Origin: Phoronis australis
Taxonomy: Eukaryota; Phoronida; Phoronidae
Reading direction: 5' to 3'
Assembly: GCA_002633005.1 (NCBI GenBank)
Contig: NMRA01000061.1
Location: 839,854-864,203 of the forward strand
DNA: 24,350 bases
The notes under the pieces are model-generated. The model did not search any database and was not told the origin of the DNA. It saw only the letters and a list, made by a program, of their open reading frames with translations. The first letter of the stretch is position 1; each line of letters starts with the position of its first letter. Of this stretch, positions 1-9,871 are shown in pieces. The position numbers were made by a program, and so were the translations under genes.

Positions 1-209
1 GCATATACTATCTGAAACTCGTCAGTCAAATTAAGTCACTAGCTTTCACTAAGCTTTTACATACATCAGCACTCAGATAAGGCTTCGCGCTTTTAGTTAA
101 GTGAGGTTGAGTGTATTATGAACTTTGAAGATGAAAACTGAAATACCAACATCTTTAAATAAATTGGACAACAAACTTTCAACCAAAACACTTACTAAAT
201 ATACTAAAC

Positions 210-215
210 TTTATT
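210..215 (-). terminator. Poly(A) signal of the minus-strand gene
   Basis: TTTATT on the plus strand reads AATAAA on the minus strand, about 170 bases after the stop codon at 384-386. The distance suits a short 3' UTR. The motif is common in AT-rich DNA, so it supports the exon rather than standing alone. Confidence 0.45.
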
Positions 216-383
216 GAAAAAATTACAAGTGTTGCTACATTGTATTTTGCATTTACCTCAGTTTCTACAATATCAAATTAATAACAACTCGTTAAATCAC
301 TCAAACACCCCAGCAGATTATACGGGCGAACATGAAGTCCGGAGTACTCCTGGACATCAGTGGCTTTCAACTTCATTATTTTC

Positions 384-516
384 CTAATTTGACCATTTTC
401 CAGCGCCCTTCAAGGCAGCCAAGCGTGAAAAGAAACCTTTATCCTGCTGTGGTGTCAGCCAGCCTTCCTCCCTGAGCTGTGAAGTTATTTCAGAGTCTGG
501 TTTGTTGTTCCACTTT
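384..516 (-). CDS. Terminal coding exon of an unrecognised gene
   Basis: Reading the minus strand from 516, a good 3' splice site (a T-rich run ending in TCAG) is followed by one base completing a split codon, then 43 codons and TAG. The peptide starts KWNNKPDSE and ends AALKGAGKWSN. It is hydrophilic, mixed in charge, and contains a compact block REEGWLTPQQDKGFF followed by a short Leu/Ala-rich helix. There is no membrane segment or familiar catalytic motif. Splice site, balanced codon use, clean stop and AATAAA downstream all say last exon. I do not recognise the family. The intron enters in phase 2. Upstream exons must lie at higher coordinates, possibly the minus-strand frames at 1.5-5.1 kb. 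Confidence 0.6.
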
Positions 517-1481
517 CTGAAAAATGACAGGTAGTTTGTAACACTCTCGAATTATACACTTTTTGCAGAGCTTCGCAGAGCCCAGCCGCTACACACTGTC
601 ATTGCCTCTGAGTGATCCAATGATTTTAGCTGAGATAATTCATTTGAACCATGGCGTGTAATATGTAAAACGACCCTAAGTACAACCAGAAAATAACACT
701 GTGGGTATTTGATTAATTTTTGACATCAAGAGAATGTCATATCCAGATCCTAAATATCGACATAGTGGGTCTCCTAAAACATGACGACACACTATGATTG
801 CAAGAATTACATGATTCACCGACAAACAAAGTGAAAATTCATTGTGGCATGCAGGTTGTCAGTTAAAATAGGAATTTATATCGCTATGCCTACATTATTC
901 ATCAATATATGAATAGGAAAAATACTGCCAGTAACGAACTAAAAAGAAGACTCATAACAACAATAATCGTTGTTGAAAAGTGAAAGTCAATGAGATGTTG
1001 CATTTTCCTCTTGTAACACGTGGCCATAGATGCACATAATCTCGGACTTAACTTAAAACTAACACAAACGCTACTGGTAAGTGGACTGAATAGCTCTGGG
1101 CTAGCCTGCACTCTAACAACGGCGACAGGATAGGTATGTCATTTGACTTAGGAACTCAAAACTGCTCATCAGTTGTTTGCAATGATGCTGGCATAATACT
1201 TTTGAATTTCACAGGTGGGGTCAAAAAAGCTCTGTCTATACTGTCCGAAAACAAGTACTGTAGCTAAATTTTTATTATACATGCAAGGTCACTCAGTTTA
1301 TGAATTTCCTGAAAGAGAATCAGTAACTTGCACTGCGGGGTACTGTATTAGACTAACAATTGTTTTTTCTTGGGGTGCTAACTGGTTCTCGAATCAGGTA
1401 TCCATAAAACTGACTATTACCCCCAAAATGCTACCGCGATCAATTCGTATTCAATCAAAGTAGGCCTAGTAGTTATACTCA
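517..1481. other. No gene recognised
   Basis: AT-rich sequence with only short open frames (902-1111 minus, 1215-1463 plus), neither with convincing splice sites or a domain. The plus frame has the pair CLYC followed by TCTAGYC, but no histidines at finger spacing. Probably intron of the minus-strand gene. Confidence 0.4.
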
Positions 1482-1883
1482 CTAGATCCAACAGGAAAGA
1501 ACACATGCATTGACATTGTTGAGTTCCAGTGGAAGTAAGTTGACGTTAGAAATTTCAGCAAGCATCCCCACTCCAAGCTTGGCACGCAAGTTACTGCTAA
1601 TTAAATGGGTGTTTGTGCCTTCTACTTGGTTCCACAGAATTCCAAAACGAGCCCGGTGTCTTGCCCTTGCCTTAGACGCAGTCACACAGGCGTGTCACAG
1701 GTCCGGTGAACACGCATTTGTAAATTGCCCGACTCTCGCCAAAATCAGTTGCCGAATAGTCTGAAGGTGTAGTGGCTTGGTACTCACTTTATGCTGCACC
1801 AAGATTCCACACATGAGCAAAGGATATTGTTTTGAGGTCACACACACTTCATCATATTCCATCATAGCAGTTAATATTGCAAG
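1482..1883 (-). pseudogene. Long minus-strand frame with one in-frame TGA
   Basis: One minus-strand frame is open from 1883 to the TAG at 1482-1484 except for a single TGA at 1695-1697, giving 62 and 70 codons. The upper half contains YDEVCVTSKQYPLLMCGIL and a possible 5' splice site (CATAAA then gtgagt, near 1787). The lower half is basic (KARARHRARFG). Two readings fit: an exon ending at the gtgagt, or a decayed intronless copy broken by the TGA. No family is recognised. Such a long nearly open frame in AT-rich DNA is unusual, but there is no independent support. Confidence 0.25.
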
Positions 1884-2019
1884 TCATTGTAGTCAGCAAT
1901 TGTGCCACCACTTAAGTGACACGCGGAATATTAATGGAAATTGAAAGAATACCTTAAAGAAATGCTCCTGACTTAATGAAACTGAACTAAGCATTAATAA
2001 ACCAACATTTGAATCAAAA

Positions 2020-2033
2020 CTGCCCTCTACTGG
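2020..2033 (-). promoter_or_regulatory. CTCF-like insulator motif
   Basis: The minus strand reads CCAGTAGAGGGCAG, which fits all 14 positions of the core CTCF consensus CCASYAGRKGGCRS. CTCF is conserved across bilaterians. It lies within the span of the putative minus-strand gene. This is a motif match only. Confidence 0.35.
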
Positions 2034-2981
2034 TGTTGTAGTGTTCCAAACAGGTATCAGCATTGTAGGTAACTTTCACTCCGGTGGTTGTCAACATCTT
2101 GCGATTCCTGCAGCAAAATGCTCTGCGCCAGAAGATTTTATTGTACCAATCAACATCACTAATAGGCCAAGGGCCGTGCGCCACAGGAGGCCTAGAAAAC
2201 CACTTCTGTAACCACATTAAGGGGACAATGTCATTCAAGTACTTTTGATGTCACAAATCATTGTATTTTAGGAATTAAAAAAGTTCCCACGTTTAAACTT
2301 ACACATGTTTGCGAAATTTGATGTTAAAATAGTGCCAATTCAGCAACTTCTACATGGAATTAAAAACCTAGAAAAGAAGAAAATTAAGTGTCCATAAAGG
2401 ATGATACTGCAGATAATATTCCTACAGACTGTATTAAGTCATAATAAACACATACGTTGTTGTATTTTTCAATTAAAATGTAGAATTATAGAAAAAATAT
2501 GAATTTATGGGTGCTACCTGTTGGCGAAATATGGAACTACCATCCATAGCGTTTTATGCTGTTTTTATTGTTGGTAAAATTATAATTATCAAACTGACTA
2601 TGCCTCACCTTTATTTCAAGACACATTTACTAATCGGTTATACAAAAACAATCAGTAACACAAATCCAAAGCATACATGTACAATTTGTCAAAAAATGAA
2701 GGAAAAAGGTATAGAATAACAATTGCAATCGGATGAAGTACAAAAGGCCGACAAATTAACAAGATAAAAAGCCATTACTAGAGACTTGAATATGATAATA
2801 GAAAAATGTTTCACAAATCATCAGGCCCACTGGGCCAGTTAATAGCCTGGGTTCTGTCTCTTGGGAAGGTGTATTTCTAAGTTCCTCTGGCTGAGATGCA
2901 AGTCCATCAAACCGTTACTCATCATCTGACTCAACTTCATCACTCACTTTGACATTTCCACCGTTTTAGCAATTGCACAAT

Positions 2982-3417
2982 TTAGTGCATTTTAGTCCAA
3001 CATTTACACAAGAACAAATGTTTGTTTAACAACAGTTCACTCTGAATCAGGGTAAGGGAGTGTAGAATCGGGTAAACTCTCTGCAATTTTGATTTCAGAT
3101 TTCCAGTTCGGACACATACATTACAACCTCTTTTCAACAAAGTTTCCTCGAGGAGTGACTTTAACAGAGGAAAAACCAATATTTCCCTATGAGAGATTAT
3201 TTGTTGCTCCACAAATTCAAAGCAGAACTCTTGAAATACATCTGTGAAAATTTCACTGCTTTCCCTATAGCCAGATTTCTGTTTTGTCAGTAGTCTTGTG
3301 AAGCTTTTGTTGCACGAACGATGGCATTTGGCTTGAGTGCTACCAGATCTCTTCCCTGTACTCTGGTCAAAGGTTCCATGCCTTTTTCTGCCGTAGTAGC
3401 ATCCAAAAACAACCCTC
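2982..3417 (-). CDS. Unrecognised Cys- and Lys-rich coding exon
   Basis: The minus-strand frame runs from an AG acceptor at 3418-3419 (preceded by TTGGTTGGTTGT) to a TAA at 2982-2984, about 144 codons. The frame is also open upstream to 3542, so a start there without an intron cannot be excluded. The N-terminal third is basic with Cys/His residues (GCYYGRKRHG, KCHRSCNKSF) that could bind metal. The middle is acidic and helical (SSEIFTDVFQEFCFEFVEQQ), and the end carries CNVC and LKSKLQRVYP. Composition and length indicate real protein. The last 25 or so residues look less natural, so the exon may end earlier at a donor near TTCAGAGTGAAC. I do not know the family; a nucleic-acid-binding role would be a guess. 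Confidence 0.4.
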
Positions 3418-3542
3418 CTACAACCAACCAAGTTAAAAATTAAAACCGTTGTCACAGTTTCAAAATATGGAAAACGTTGCAGGCCTGTACTACAAAACGA
3501 TAGATGTTGACATGCACTCAATTCTTTACTGAATGGAAGCAC

Positions 3543-4448
3543 AAAGAATGATCAAAAGACAGGTAGAAAACACTCAAAGAAGTCGTGCATATACAGGGCC
3601 TAGCCAGCTGTGCTAAAAAGTGAAAAAGATACTCATGGGTTTGTATGCAACATGGTTTAAAAACAAATTTTTGTTTGAAAATTAGCGCACAACTTCAGAT
3701 ATGCACACAAATCCTTACAATCATGCAAGTATTCTAAATTGTGCTTTCACCATTATAAAATGTGTTTTATCAAAAAACATAAAAATGGAGCTTGTGAAGA
3801 CAGTGTTCCAACAACACTGCACAAAATTAATTAACAAACTATGTTGAATGGGTAGAAACTCAATACAAATGACTGTTCTCAAAACATTTGCTATTTACTT
3901 GATTATTCTACTGAAATTCAGGCATCTATGCGCCTTATAGCAAAACCTGTGAGTAAAAGTAACTTAAAATGTAAAGGTGGTACTCCAAATATAGGTGCAT
4001 TCTGTAGTCAATAGTTAAATTGATGGGCAATCACCTGGGGCCAGGGTGTAATCTCCAAACTCAGGCTCACAGCCTAACTATCCACACAGCACAATTCAAG
4101 TTTACTCGAATTGTGGCATGCAATTGGTCAATTTTCGAGTTGAGCTTTGAGTATGGAGATTAGCTCTCCCCATCCCTGGACATTGCAAAAAGTATAATTT
4201 TGATAGATATCTTACACCATCCCTGAGTTATGGTTACAGAGAAAAGAGCAATGCCAACAGAAGAAAATGTTCATCTTGTTATTGGGTTATGTGTCCTACC
4301 TGCATTTGAATGCCATCACAGGGGCCTATTATTCAGTGAATTACCTGGATGCTCGATTCAAACACAAGCAGGCCAGACACCAAATACAGGGAACACTTTC
4401 TTTTTACCAGTTGTGCATATGTGGGCTTTCCAGTCAGTTCGCAACTTA
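3543..4448. other. No gene recognised
   Basis: AT-rich, with overlapping plus-strand frames at 4230-4496 that lack splice sites or motifs. Around 4094-4145 an imperfect dyad (ACTCGAATTG and CAATTTTCGAGT) is visible. Nothing else supported. Confidence 0.4.
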
Positions 4449-4680
4449 GCCAACTCGCACACATTAAGTCAACTCGTAACCGTGCTAAACACATAATTAC
4501 TAAATTTTAATTTTCGTTCACTAAATAACGGGTAATATTGAGTCGTTTTGCATAAATATGACACGATTGTGTGATATTAATCACTGCTTTGCCAAATTAA
4601 ATAGTTTTGAAATACTTTTGAAATTTGACTTGGATACGAGTTGACTTGGGTTTGAATTGACCTGGTTCTCATTGATGAAC
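4449..4680. mobile_element. Candidate MITE with imperfect inverted ends
   Basis: The block at 4466-4480 (AAGTCAACTCGTAAC) and the block at 4633-4647 are inverted copies differing at one of 15 bases. Weaker inverted similarity (GTCAATTCAAACC against GCCAACTCGCACAC) extends outward. The middle is AT-rich and non-coding. This fits a short non-autonomous inverted-repeat element of about 230 bp. I could not fix exact ends or a target-site duplication. Confidence 0.35.
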
Positions 4681-4765
4681 TTACTACGCTGTCACTGACT
4701 CAGTGAATTGGGTCAATTTATCTACTCCCACAAATAATTAACACTCACCATCATCTTGATAGAAA

Positions 4766-5095
4766 TCAGAGCGTTTTGTTCTCGGCATACTTTACAGTTT
4801 CGCAATCTTTCCTCATTGCTCTTTCAATCTTTGTAACGTCAATAAGCTTGTATAACATGATTTCTGATACTACTGCCTGTAGCTAACGCCAATCCGTGAA
4901 GTTACTTGATGCAAATGCCAACTGGTGACACCCATTGTGCTCATTACTGTCCTCATCTCCAAGGGAAAGACATTCTTTTACACATGCAATGTTTTTTGCC
5001 CATGTCATTTTCCAGAAACTCAACAGATCAGACGAATTTACTCCTTTAAATTGTATGCAGCATTCATTGACAGCATCTCCTAAGGAAGCCGCCAT
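4766..5095 (-). CDS. Likely 5' exon of the minus-strand gene
   Basis: An ATG at 5095 in good context (AACATGGCGGC) opens MAASLGDAVNECC and runs 70 codons to a TAG at 4883-4885. The same frame then stays open for another 38 codons to a TGA at 4766-4768, with natural composition (IDVTKIERAMRKDCETVKY). Either the TAG is a disabling mutation, an error or a readthrough stop, or the first exon ends earlier, for example at CATCAA/gtaact. In another frame the stretch 4788-4749 starts MPRTKRSDFYQDD and ends at a strong donor gtgagt, so an alternative first exon is possible. The family is unrecognised. CCAAT and YY1-like motifs directly upstream support a true gene start. Confidence 0.4.
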
Positions 5096-5185
5096 GTTAG
5101 AATAGGTCTGTAGTTAATTTCTGAGCTTGTGATTGGCTTAAGATGTCATCTTGTGTTAGTCATTTGTTGGATTTAGCGCCATCTC
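5086..5185 (-). promoter_or_regulatory. CCAAT and YY1-like promoter
   Basis: On the minus strand, in transcription order, there is GAGATGGCGCT (5175-5185), a full CCAAT box AAGCCAATCAC (core at 5132-5136), and ACATGGCGGCTTCC overlapping the start codon at 5095. ATGGCGGC over or near the first ATG is the usual placement of YY1 sites in TATA-less housekeeping promoters. No TATA box is seen. Confidence 0.4.
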
Positions 5186-5189
5186 TTGT

Positions 5190-6140
5190 TCAATAATTTA
5201 ACATTTGTACTTGCTAAAATAGTGTTTTTCTGCAAAAAATGTGCAACTTAAAACGTGGGATGTTTTCAGTTATCAATTGCTCATTGGTATATCTAGCCAT
5301 GCAGAAAAAAATCAAGTTGCCCCCATAAAATTGTCACAGGATGAAAAGACTGGAGCTACGGCCCATGGCCTATAAGATAGAAACGTCTTGCGTAAAAGCG
5401 TGGTGTTGATCAGCGTTGTGCTAGCTGAGATATACGGGCTCAAAATGTAGCAAAATTGCAATGCTTTGTTAACCTCCGACCCCTCTATACTTTATCCCTG
5501 AATTTTTTAACTTAGCGGCATTTATAATGAGTATTCTTTCACATTTTTGTGAAGCCGAAACTTGCTTTTTTAAAATTACAAACAAATAATGATCTTGAGC
5601 AACGGTATTCATTAATATGTATTGCAAATAAGGCATTTTCGGTTAGTCCATTGCATGGTTAACCCCCAAAATAGAGGCTCCATAATTTCTTCCCCTTAAA
5701 CAAGGTAATATCAGATTGGACTTTACTTTTTTGTTTAGCATCATAAGATAACAAAAATGCATAGCATGGTTCAAATCCGTGACATTGGGTTTATCAGCCC
5801 TCTGGGCATTTTCGCCTGCTGTGCGACGTACTTGACTCTTAAAAGGTTTTGAGGAATGATATTTCAAAGATGGGAGAAAAATCAAGGTAAGTGCACCAAG
5901 TGTTTAACTCGTGATATGAAGGGTGGAGCTTGCTTCGCGATCGTGTTGGGCGTTTTGATAAGGACATTGCTAGAATAAATATTGATTAAGTAATTAGTAA
6001 GAATAGATCCATTTTAAGTTGCCCAAAATTTGTGCATATGTACATTTAAATCATGGGGGTCAGACTTGTTGACATGTATTATAACGTCAAAATCTTTTAG
6101 GTGGTGTTTACAACCTTGGGTTCAGGGGTCAAAGTACTCT
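5190..6140. other. No gene recognised
   Basis: The minus-strand frame 5643-5885 has no splice support. A sequence GGTTCAAATCC at about 5764-5775 resembles an RNA polymerase III B box with a pairable T-arm, but no A box or acceptor stem matches. A consensus donor (AAG/gtaagt) near 5885 on the plus strand has no convincing exon before it. Confidence 0.4.
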
Positions 6141-6145
6141 AGAGA

Positions 6146-6158
6146 TTCTAGAATATTC
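6146..6158. promoter_or_regulatory. Heat-shock element, perfect three-unit
   Basis: TTCtaGAAtaTTC is an exact nTTCnnGAAnnTTCn array, the binding site of trimeric HSF. A fourth GAA follows with a three-base gap (6162-6164). Confidence 0.45.
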
Positions 6159-6348
6159 TGAGAACAAATTGTAACAGCCAATAATACGAGTGGATATGAT
6201 CATGTGGTTTTCATTAGCCAATCACTAAATAAGTAGAATATTATATTATGGGCTGAAATCAACAAGATAATTGGATGAGCTATAGCAGTTGAAGCATTAA
6301 GACTTGCTACAGTGTACAGAGGGAATTGTACGACAGAGCCATCTCGTG

Positions 6349-6361
6349 GAAGATTCTAGAA
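6349..6361. promoter_or_regulatory. Second heat-shock element, perfect three-unit
   Basis: GAAgaTTCtaGAA is an exact nGAAnnTTCnnGAAn array. It shares AGATTCTAGAA with the element 200 bases upstream. Confidence 0.45.
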
Positions 6362-6448
6362 AGGATCTTGGCAAGGGCAAGGGTTAACGAACAGGAAGTT
6401 AACTAAGAGCTTGTCACTTGCATTGTGGGTAGTAAGATACTACCTGAA

Positions 6449-6546
6449 GTGTTGCGTCATCAGCCTGAGACTGTGACCAGCAACAAGAGTCGCAGGTAGA
6501 CAAAATTGCTTTGCAAGTGTTGCATCACCAGAGACGGTGACCAGCG
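6449..6546. repeat. Imperfect direct repeat, about 66-bp period
   Basis: AGTGTTGCGTCATCAGCCTG (6449) recurs as AGTGTTGCATCACCAG (6515), each followed by a GACnGTGACCAGC block. Two diverged tandem units are visible. Confidence 0.5.
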
Positions 6547-6886
6547 AGTACACTGTTGCTATACAGTGTGTGTAGTTCGAAGATTCACCAACAGTATAGT
6601 CCTCCAACAAGTGGAGAGTCCTAGCTTGGATAGCAGATAAGACATTTGATCGTTTTGGCTGCTTGATTAAAGTAATCTTTAAAGAGTGCGCTAGCGTAGT
6701 TACTCTTTGTAGTTGATTACTTAATTAACAATAGGTTTCATTTGTCTAATTAGGGGTTACCATATAATAAATTAATTACTGGATTTGATTATTCACTCTC
6801 CATCTACGCACAATCTAAAAGCTTAGCTACCTTTTAAACAAACCCACAGTCAAACATCTGACAGATATTAAGCAACAAGCACTCAC

Positions 6887-7132
6887 TTGTCTTCGTTTCA
6901 TTCTGATGTGAAACTTCGTCTGTATGATTCTTCTTCAAAGCTGTTACGACAACAATATACTTAGTTCCAGGAATCAAGCCAACACATGTGTAATTCCTTG
7001 CTGTACCGCTTGTATTGAAGTGATTGTCACCGCAAGAAACTCTGAAGCTGTCACAAGGTACAGATTTTTGCCAACGGACATTTATTGTCGTTTCTGTCGT
7101 CTTTAACTCATAAATTGAAGGTCTGTCGGTGG
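6887..7132 (-). CDS. Fibronectin type III domain exon
   Basis: A 246-bp minus-strand exon with acceptor (TATAG before 7132) and donor gtgagt (6886 to 6881), both in phase 1, so it is a symmetric 1-1 module. It encodes 81 complete codons that form one whole fibronectin type III domain. The B-strand Trp is seen in INVRWQ, then a Cys-containing C strand (SFRVSCG), then the hallmark F-strand region LIPGTKYIVVVTA. Sequons such as NTS and NYT suggest an extracellular, glycosylated position. Such exons belong to cell-adhesion proteins and receptors (for example receptor tyrosine phosphatases), where tandem phase 1-1 FN3 exons are normal. I found no neighbouring FN3 exon in the window, so the parent gene is unknown. 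The next gene start in the same direction is near 5.1 kb. Confidence 0.8.
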
Positions 7133-8435
7133 CTATAAATGTAGAAATACAGATAAAATTACAAACACTGATTTAGATAACAAGACCAACCAGAGCCTCG
7201 ATACGTGCTCAACGTGTGAATCCTATATGTCACTTAAGAGTAATTAGTTTAAACATTTCCAGAATGCAGAGAAGTGCAATTAAACAAACTTGCCTAAAAG
7301 TGAATTCCACAAATATCGATCAACTAGTTTGGTAGATGCCTAAGCTGACATCAAGAAACAAAAATAAATTACTAGTGCCTTTTCTCTGGAGGACGCTGTC
7401 TAATCTCCAAAAACAATTTCACAAAAACCGCTCAACTCGTTTGGCGGAAAGACCTGGTAACCAAAAACTTGTTGCTGCATTGCAAATTTCTTCGAACACC
7501 GTGGGGTCGTAGGCATAGGAGGGCACGTTCTAGCCAAAAAAATACAGCGTGAGGGTACACCATGGCAACTGACATACAGGTACGGGTTGGAGCGACCAAC
7601 GAATGAAAGACACTAAAACTTGGAGAAGAGGGAAAATTCAGAGTATATGCCAACTGCCAGCTGCTAATTTGTCATTTCAGGGTCTTGACCAGGACATTAT
7701 TTTTAGAGGAGCCACTCTTTCAGAAAAGGTTGTCTAAGCTCACTTTAAAACGTGGACCTTTAAGGGTAATGCATTCACGTATTTCGAAACAAGCGAGGAA
7801 AACTATTTAAAGCATCATATTATCAGAAAATAATGATTCACTGGATTTTGAAAACAAAACTGATAATTCCAGACGTAGAAAATAAATCTGAAACTAAATA
7901 AGGCGATCCAGATCCTCTCAAGGATAATATTGTTCCACGAAATGTAGAATATATATTGGTATATAAAACAACAAGAATGGATCTCCTGAAATTCTCGGAT
8001 ATAATAACATCCTTCGTCAACAGAAACAGAAATAAAGTAAAATCAAACACTATATAACAATTGACATTTAAGATGTGGCGTAACGAATGTGATACATTGT
8101 TGCACAAAAATCAATGATAGAATTTAAGAAATGTTTATGTTTAATCCATAAGGCTCTAGTATTGCTTGACTTCAACTTATCTCATCTGCAAATTCAGTAG
8201 CATTTGTTGTAATCCAGACAAATATTTTTTCTACACCCTGCGAAAAAATCCCGGGTAATGAAAACGATTAACATTGTTTAGTTACCTCACTGACATAATT
8301 TTGATCAGTTGAAATAGCCGCTAAAACGAGTACGCAGCACGTTGGTTCCTTTTCCACGCACCCCTCTTAGGGCACAGTGGGCTCAAGTTATATCAACAGA
8401 CTGAAATACTGTATAAAAGAGATATAAATGACGCA
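7133..8435. other. Probable intron, nothing else recognised
   Basis: AT-rich. A weak direct repeat (7306-7341 and 7419-7456, both containing TCAACTmGTTTGG) is visible. Short frames at 7432-7653 and 7838-8107 (minus) have no domain. An acceptor/donor pair on the minus strand could frame a 36-base exon near 8287-8322, without support. Confidence 0.35.
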
Positions 8436-8439
8436 ATCT

Positions 8440-9118
8440 ATATATCCACGTACTCCCTTTGCAACATACTTAATAACAATATCTCATCAACCATAAAAAC
8501 AACAAGAACAAGGACAAACCGTGGTTTAACAACAGAAGTAAGTCTGAAGTAGACAAAAGAAATGAGCTGTACGCATGGTTCAGATAATCTAGGAACCCTT
8601 TCACGTTTAAGTGTTACAAAGAGCAGTGCAAACGTGTGGGAGAACATATTAAAAAACAAAACAGGAGAAAATCTAATTAAGCTTACACGTTTAAGTGTTA
8701 CAAAAAGCAGTGCAAACGTGCGGGATAACTTTTTAAAAAACAGAATAAGGCTATAACATCAAAATAGTGCATCATCAACAATATCTCCAAAAATTCTAAG
8801 GAATAATGGGATATAGTTAATGCTATTCGAGGACTGTTAAAGCAATCATCATATCCCATCATTCACAGGACGCCAACACTCAAGTGTCAACCAAAGCTGA
8901 AAATTAAGCTATTTCTAGATTATTTCACCTCCAACAGTCACATTGCACCAACAATATTTTTTCCACGTACAAGTCCAACCACCTAAGGTCCGAAAACTAC
9001 TAGAAAACTTTGGCGTAAACAAACACGACGCTACCGATCTAATAACTATTAAAGTGATCAAGGTAACAGCAATAGAGCTTACAGGTCCTCTGACAATGTT
9101 ACACAACAAAACACTATC
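8440..9118 (+). pseudogene. Non-LTR retrotransposon, linker and RT start
   Basis: First of three pieces of a plus-strand CR1/Jockey-type ORF2. At about 8515-8580 the frame reads KPWFNNRSKSEVDKRNELY, the conserved region after the endonuclease. Then comes the Lys/Gln-rich linker (FKCYKEQCKRV). At 8973-9118 the frame reads KVRKLLENFGVNKHDATDLI and ends in PLTMLHNKTLS, the start of the reverse transcriptase fingers (usual form: KLL..L...KA.G.D.I...LK.....L...L..LFN.SL). Several frameshifts and stops are present, so it is inactive. The homology stops exactly at the Harbinger terminus and resumes at 12436. The endonuclease domain expected upstream was not found. Confidence 0.6.
8602..8750 (+). repeat. 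94-bp tandem duplication in the retrotransposon linker
   Basis: CACGTTTAAGTGTTACAAA at 8602 recurs at 8696, with the following AGCAGTGCAAACGTG and a downstream A-rich run also shared. The second unit is partial and differs at a few bases, so the duplication is not recent. Confidence 0.75.
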
Positions 9119-9124
9119 AGGGGC

Positions 9125-9310
9125 CCGTTCCAAGACTGACTTAAGTTCATTTTTGACTTAACTTTAAGACTTTTCTTAAGTTTTTGACTTAAGACAAATC
9201 CTAAGTTTATTTTGCGTTCCAAGAAACAATCTTAGCTAAGACTGACTTAAGTTTTTGTCTTAACTTTAAGTCAACTCTCACCTTGTCTTAACTCGATCTT
9301 AAGTTTGTCA
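9125..9310. repeat. Left terminal and subterminal repeat array of Harbinger
   Basis: Many copies of CTTAAG, GACTTAAG and their near-variants follow the terminus. An internal echo of the end itself, GCGTTCCAAGAAACAATC, starts near 9212. These are likely transposase or Myb-protein binding sites. Confidence 0.65.
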
Positions 9311-9504
9311 AAATGGCCGTATTCCACATTCGTCAGCGAAGAAATGAAAACCTAGGCAGAGTTTATCGAGAGCGTCTTCAATACGACTCGTATGTTGACT
9401 GGTACCGGATGAACAAGGATGCAGTTGACTTATTATGCTCTTTTTTAAAAGACGACCTCGAGCCAGAAACTCGCAGGTGATATTCACTTACAACTGAGCA
9501 GCAA

Positions 9505-9546
9505 GTCTCAGCATAGATTATAGACAACTATAGTCTATGGTCTCAG
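9505..9546 (+). mobile_element. 28-bp palindromic insertion with 7-bp duplication
   Basis: GTCTCAG occurs at 9505-9511 and again at 9540-9546, flanking 28 bases (9512-9539). These are two 12-base arms, CATAGATTATAG and CTATAGTCTATG, around a 4-base loop, with one mismatch. Removing the 28 bases and one copy of GTCTCAG restores the reading frame exactly (QQVS then VALRFYATG). It looks like an internally deleted inverted-repeat element or an excision scar. Confidence 0.7.
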
Positions 9547-9871
9547 TTGCGTTGCGGTTCTACGCCACTGGAAGCTTTCAAGCGGTCGTAGGTGATAGCC
9601 AAGGGGTGACTAAGTCGACCGTTTCAAGAACGATCACAAAAGTAACAAATGCCATCAACAATTCACCCGACTTGTCGCTCCCCAACTTGATCGACAACAT
9701 CGATCTGTACCAGCGGCAATTCCATCAAGTCGCTGGCATTCCCCGTGTTGTGGGATGCGTAGATGGGTCACTAGTAGCGATTAGAGCACCACAGCATGAT
9801 GAGCAAACATTTGTTTGCAGAAAAGGCTTCCATGCCATAAACGTTCAAGAGGTTGCAGACCCCTTTTTAAG

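Larger units (their letters stand above)
6170..6762. mobile_element. Candidate solo LTR
   Basis: The stretch begins TGTAACAGCC and ends GGGGTTACCA, an imperfect inverted match typical of LTR ends (TG...CA). Inside there is a CCAAT box (about 6218), a TATA-like run (about 6238-6248), an ATTAAA near 6666 and a 66-bp imperfect internal repeat. No 5-bp target duplication is visible (CAAAT before, TATAA after), and no second LTR or internal coding region is adjacent. Could equally be a host regulatory region. Confidence 0.25.

Noticed and set aside
2014-2238. 74-codon minus-strand frame (contains PPVAHGPWPISDVDWYN)
   Set aside because: Composition is plausible, but there are no splice sites, promoter or family; not enough to call.
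5760-5785. tRNA gene or tRNA-derived SINE from the B-box-like GGTTCAAATCC
   Set aside because: The T-arm can pair, but no A box or matching 7-bp acceptor stem lies upstream.
7571-7590. Short first exon MATDIQ/gtacgg in perfect Kozak context
   Set aside because: Only six codons, with no partner exon and no promoter evidence.
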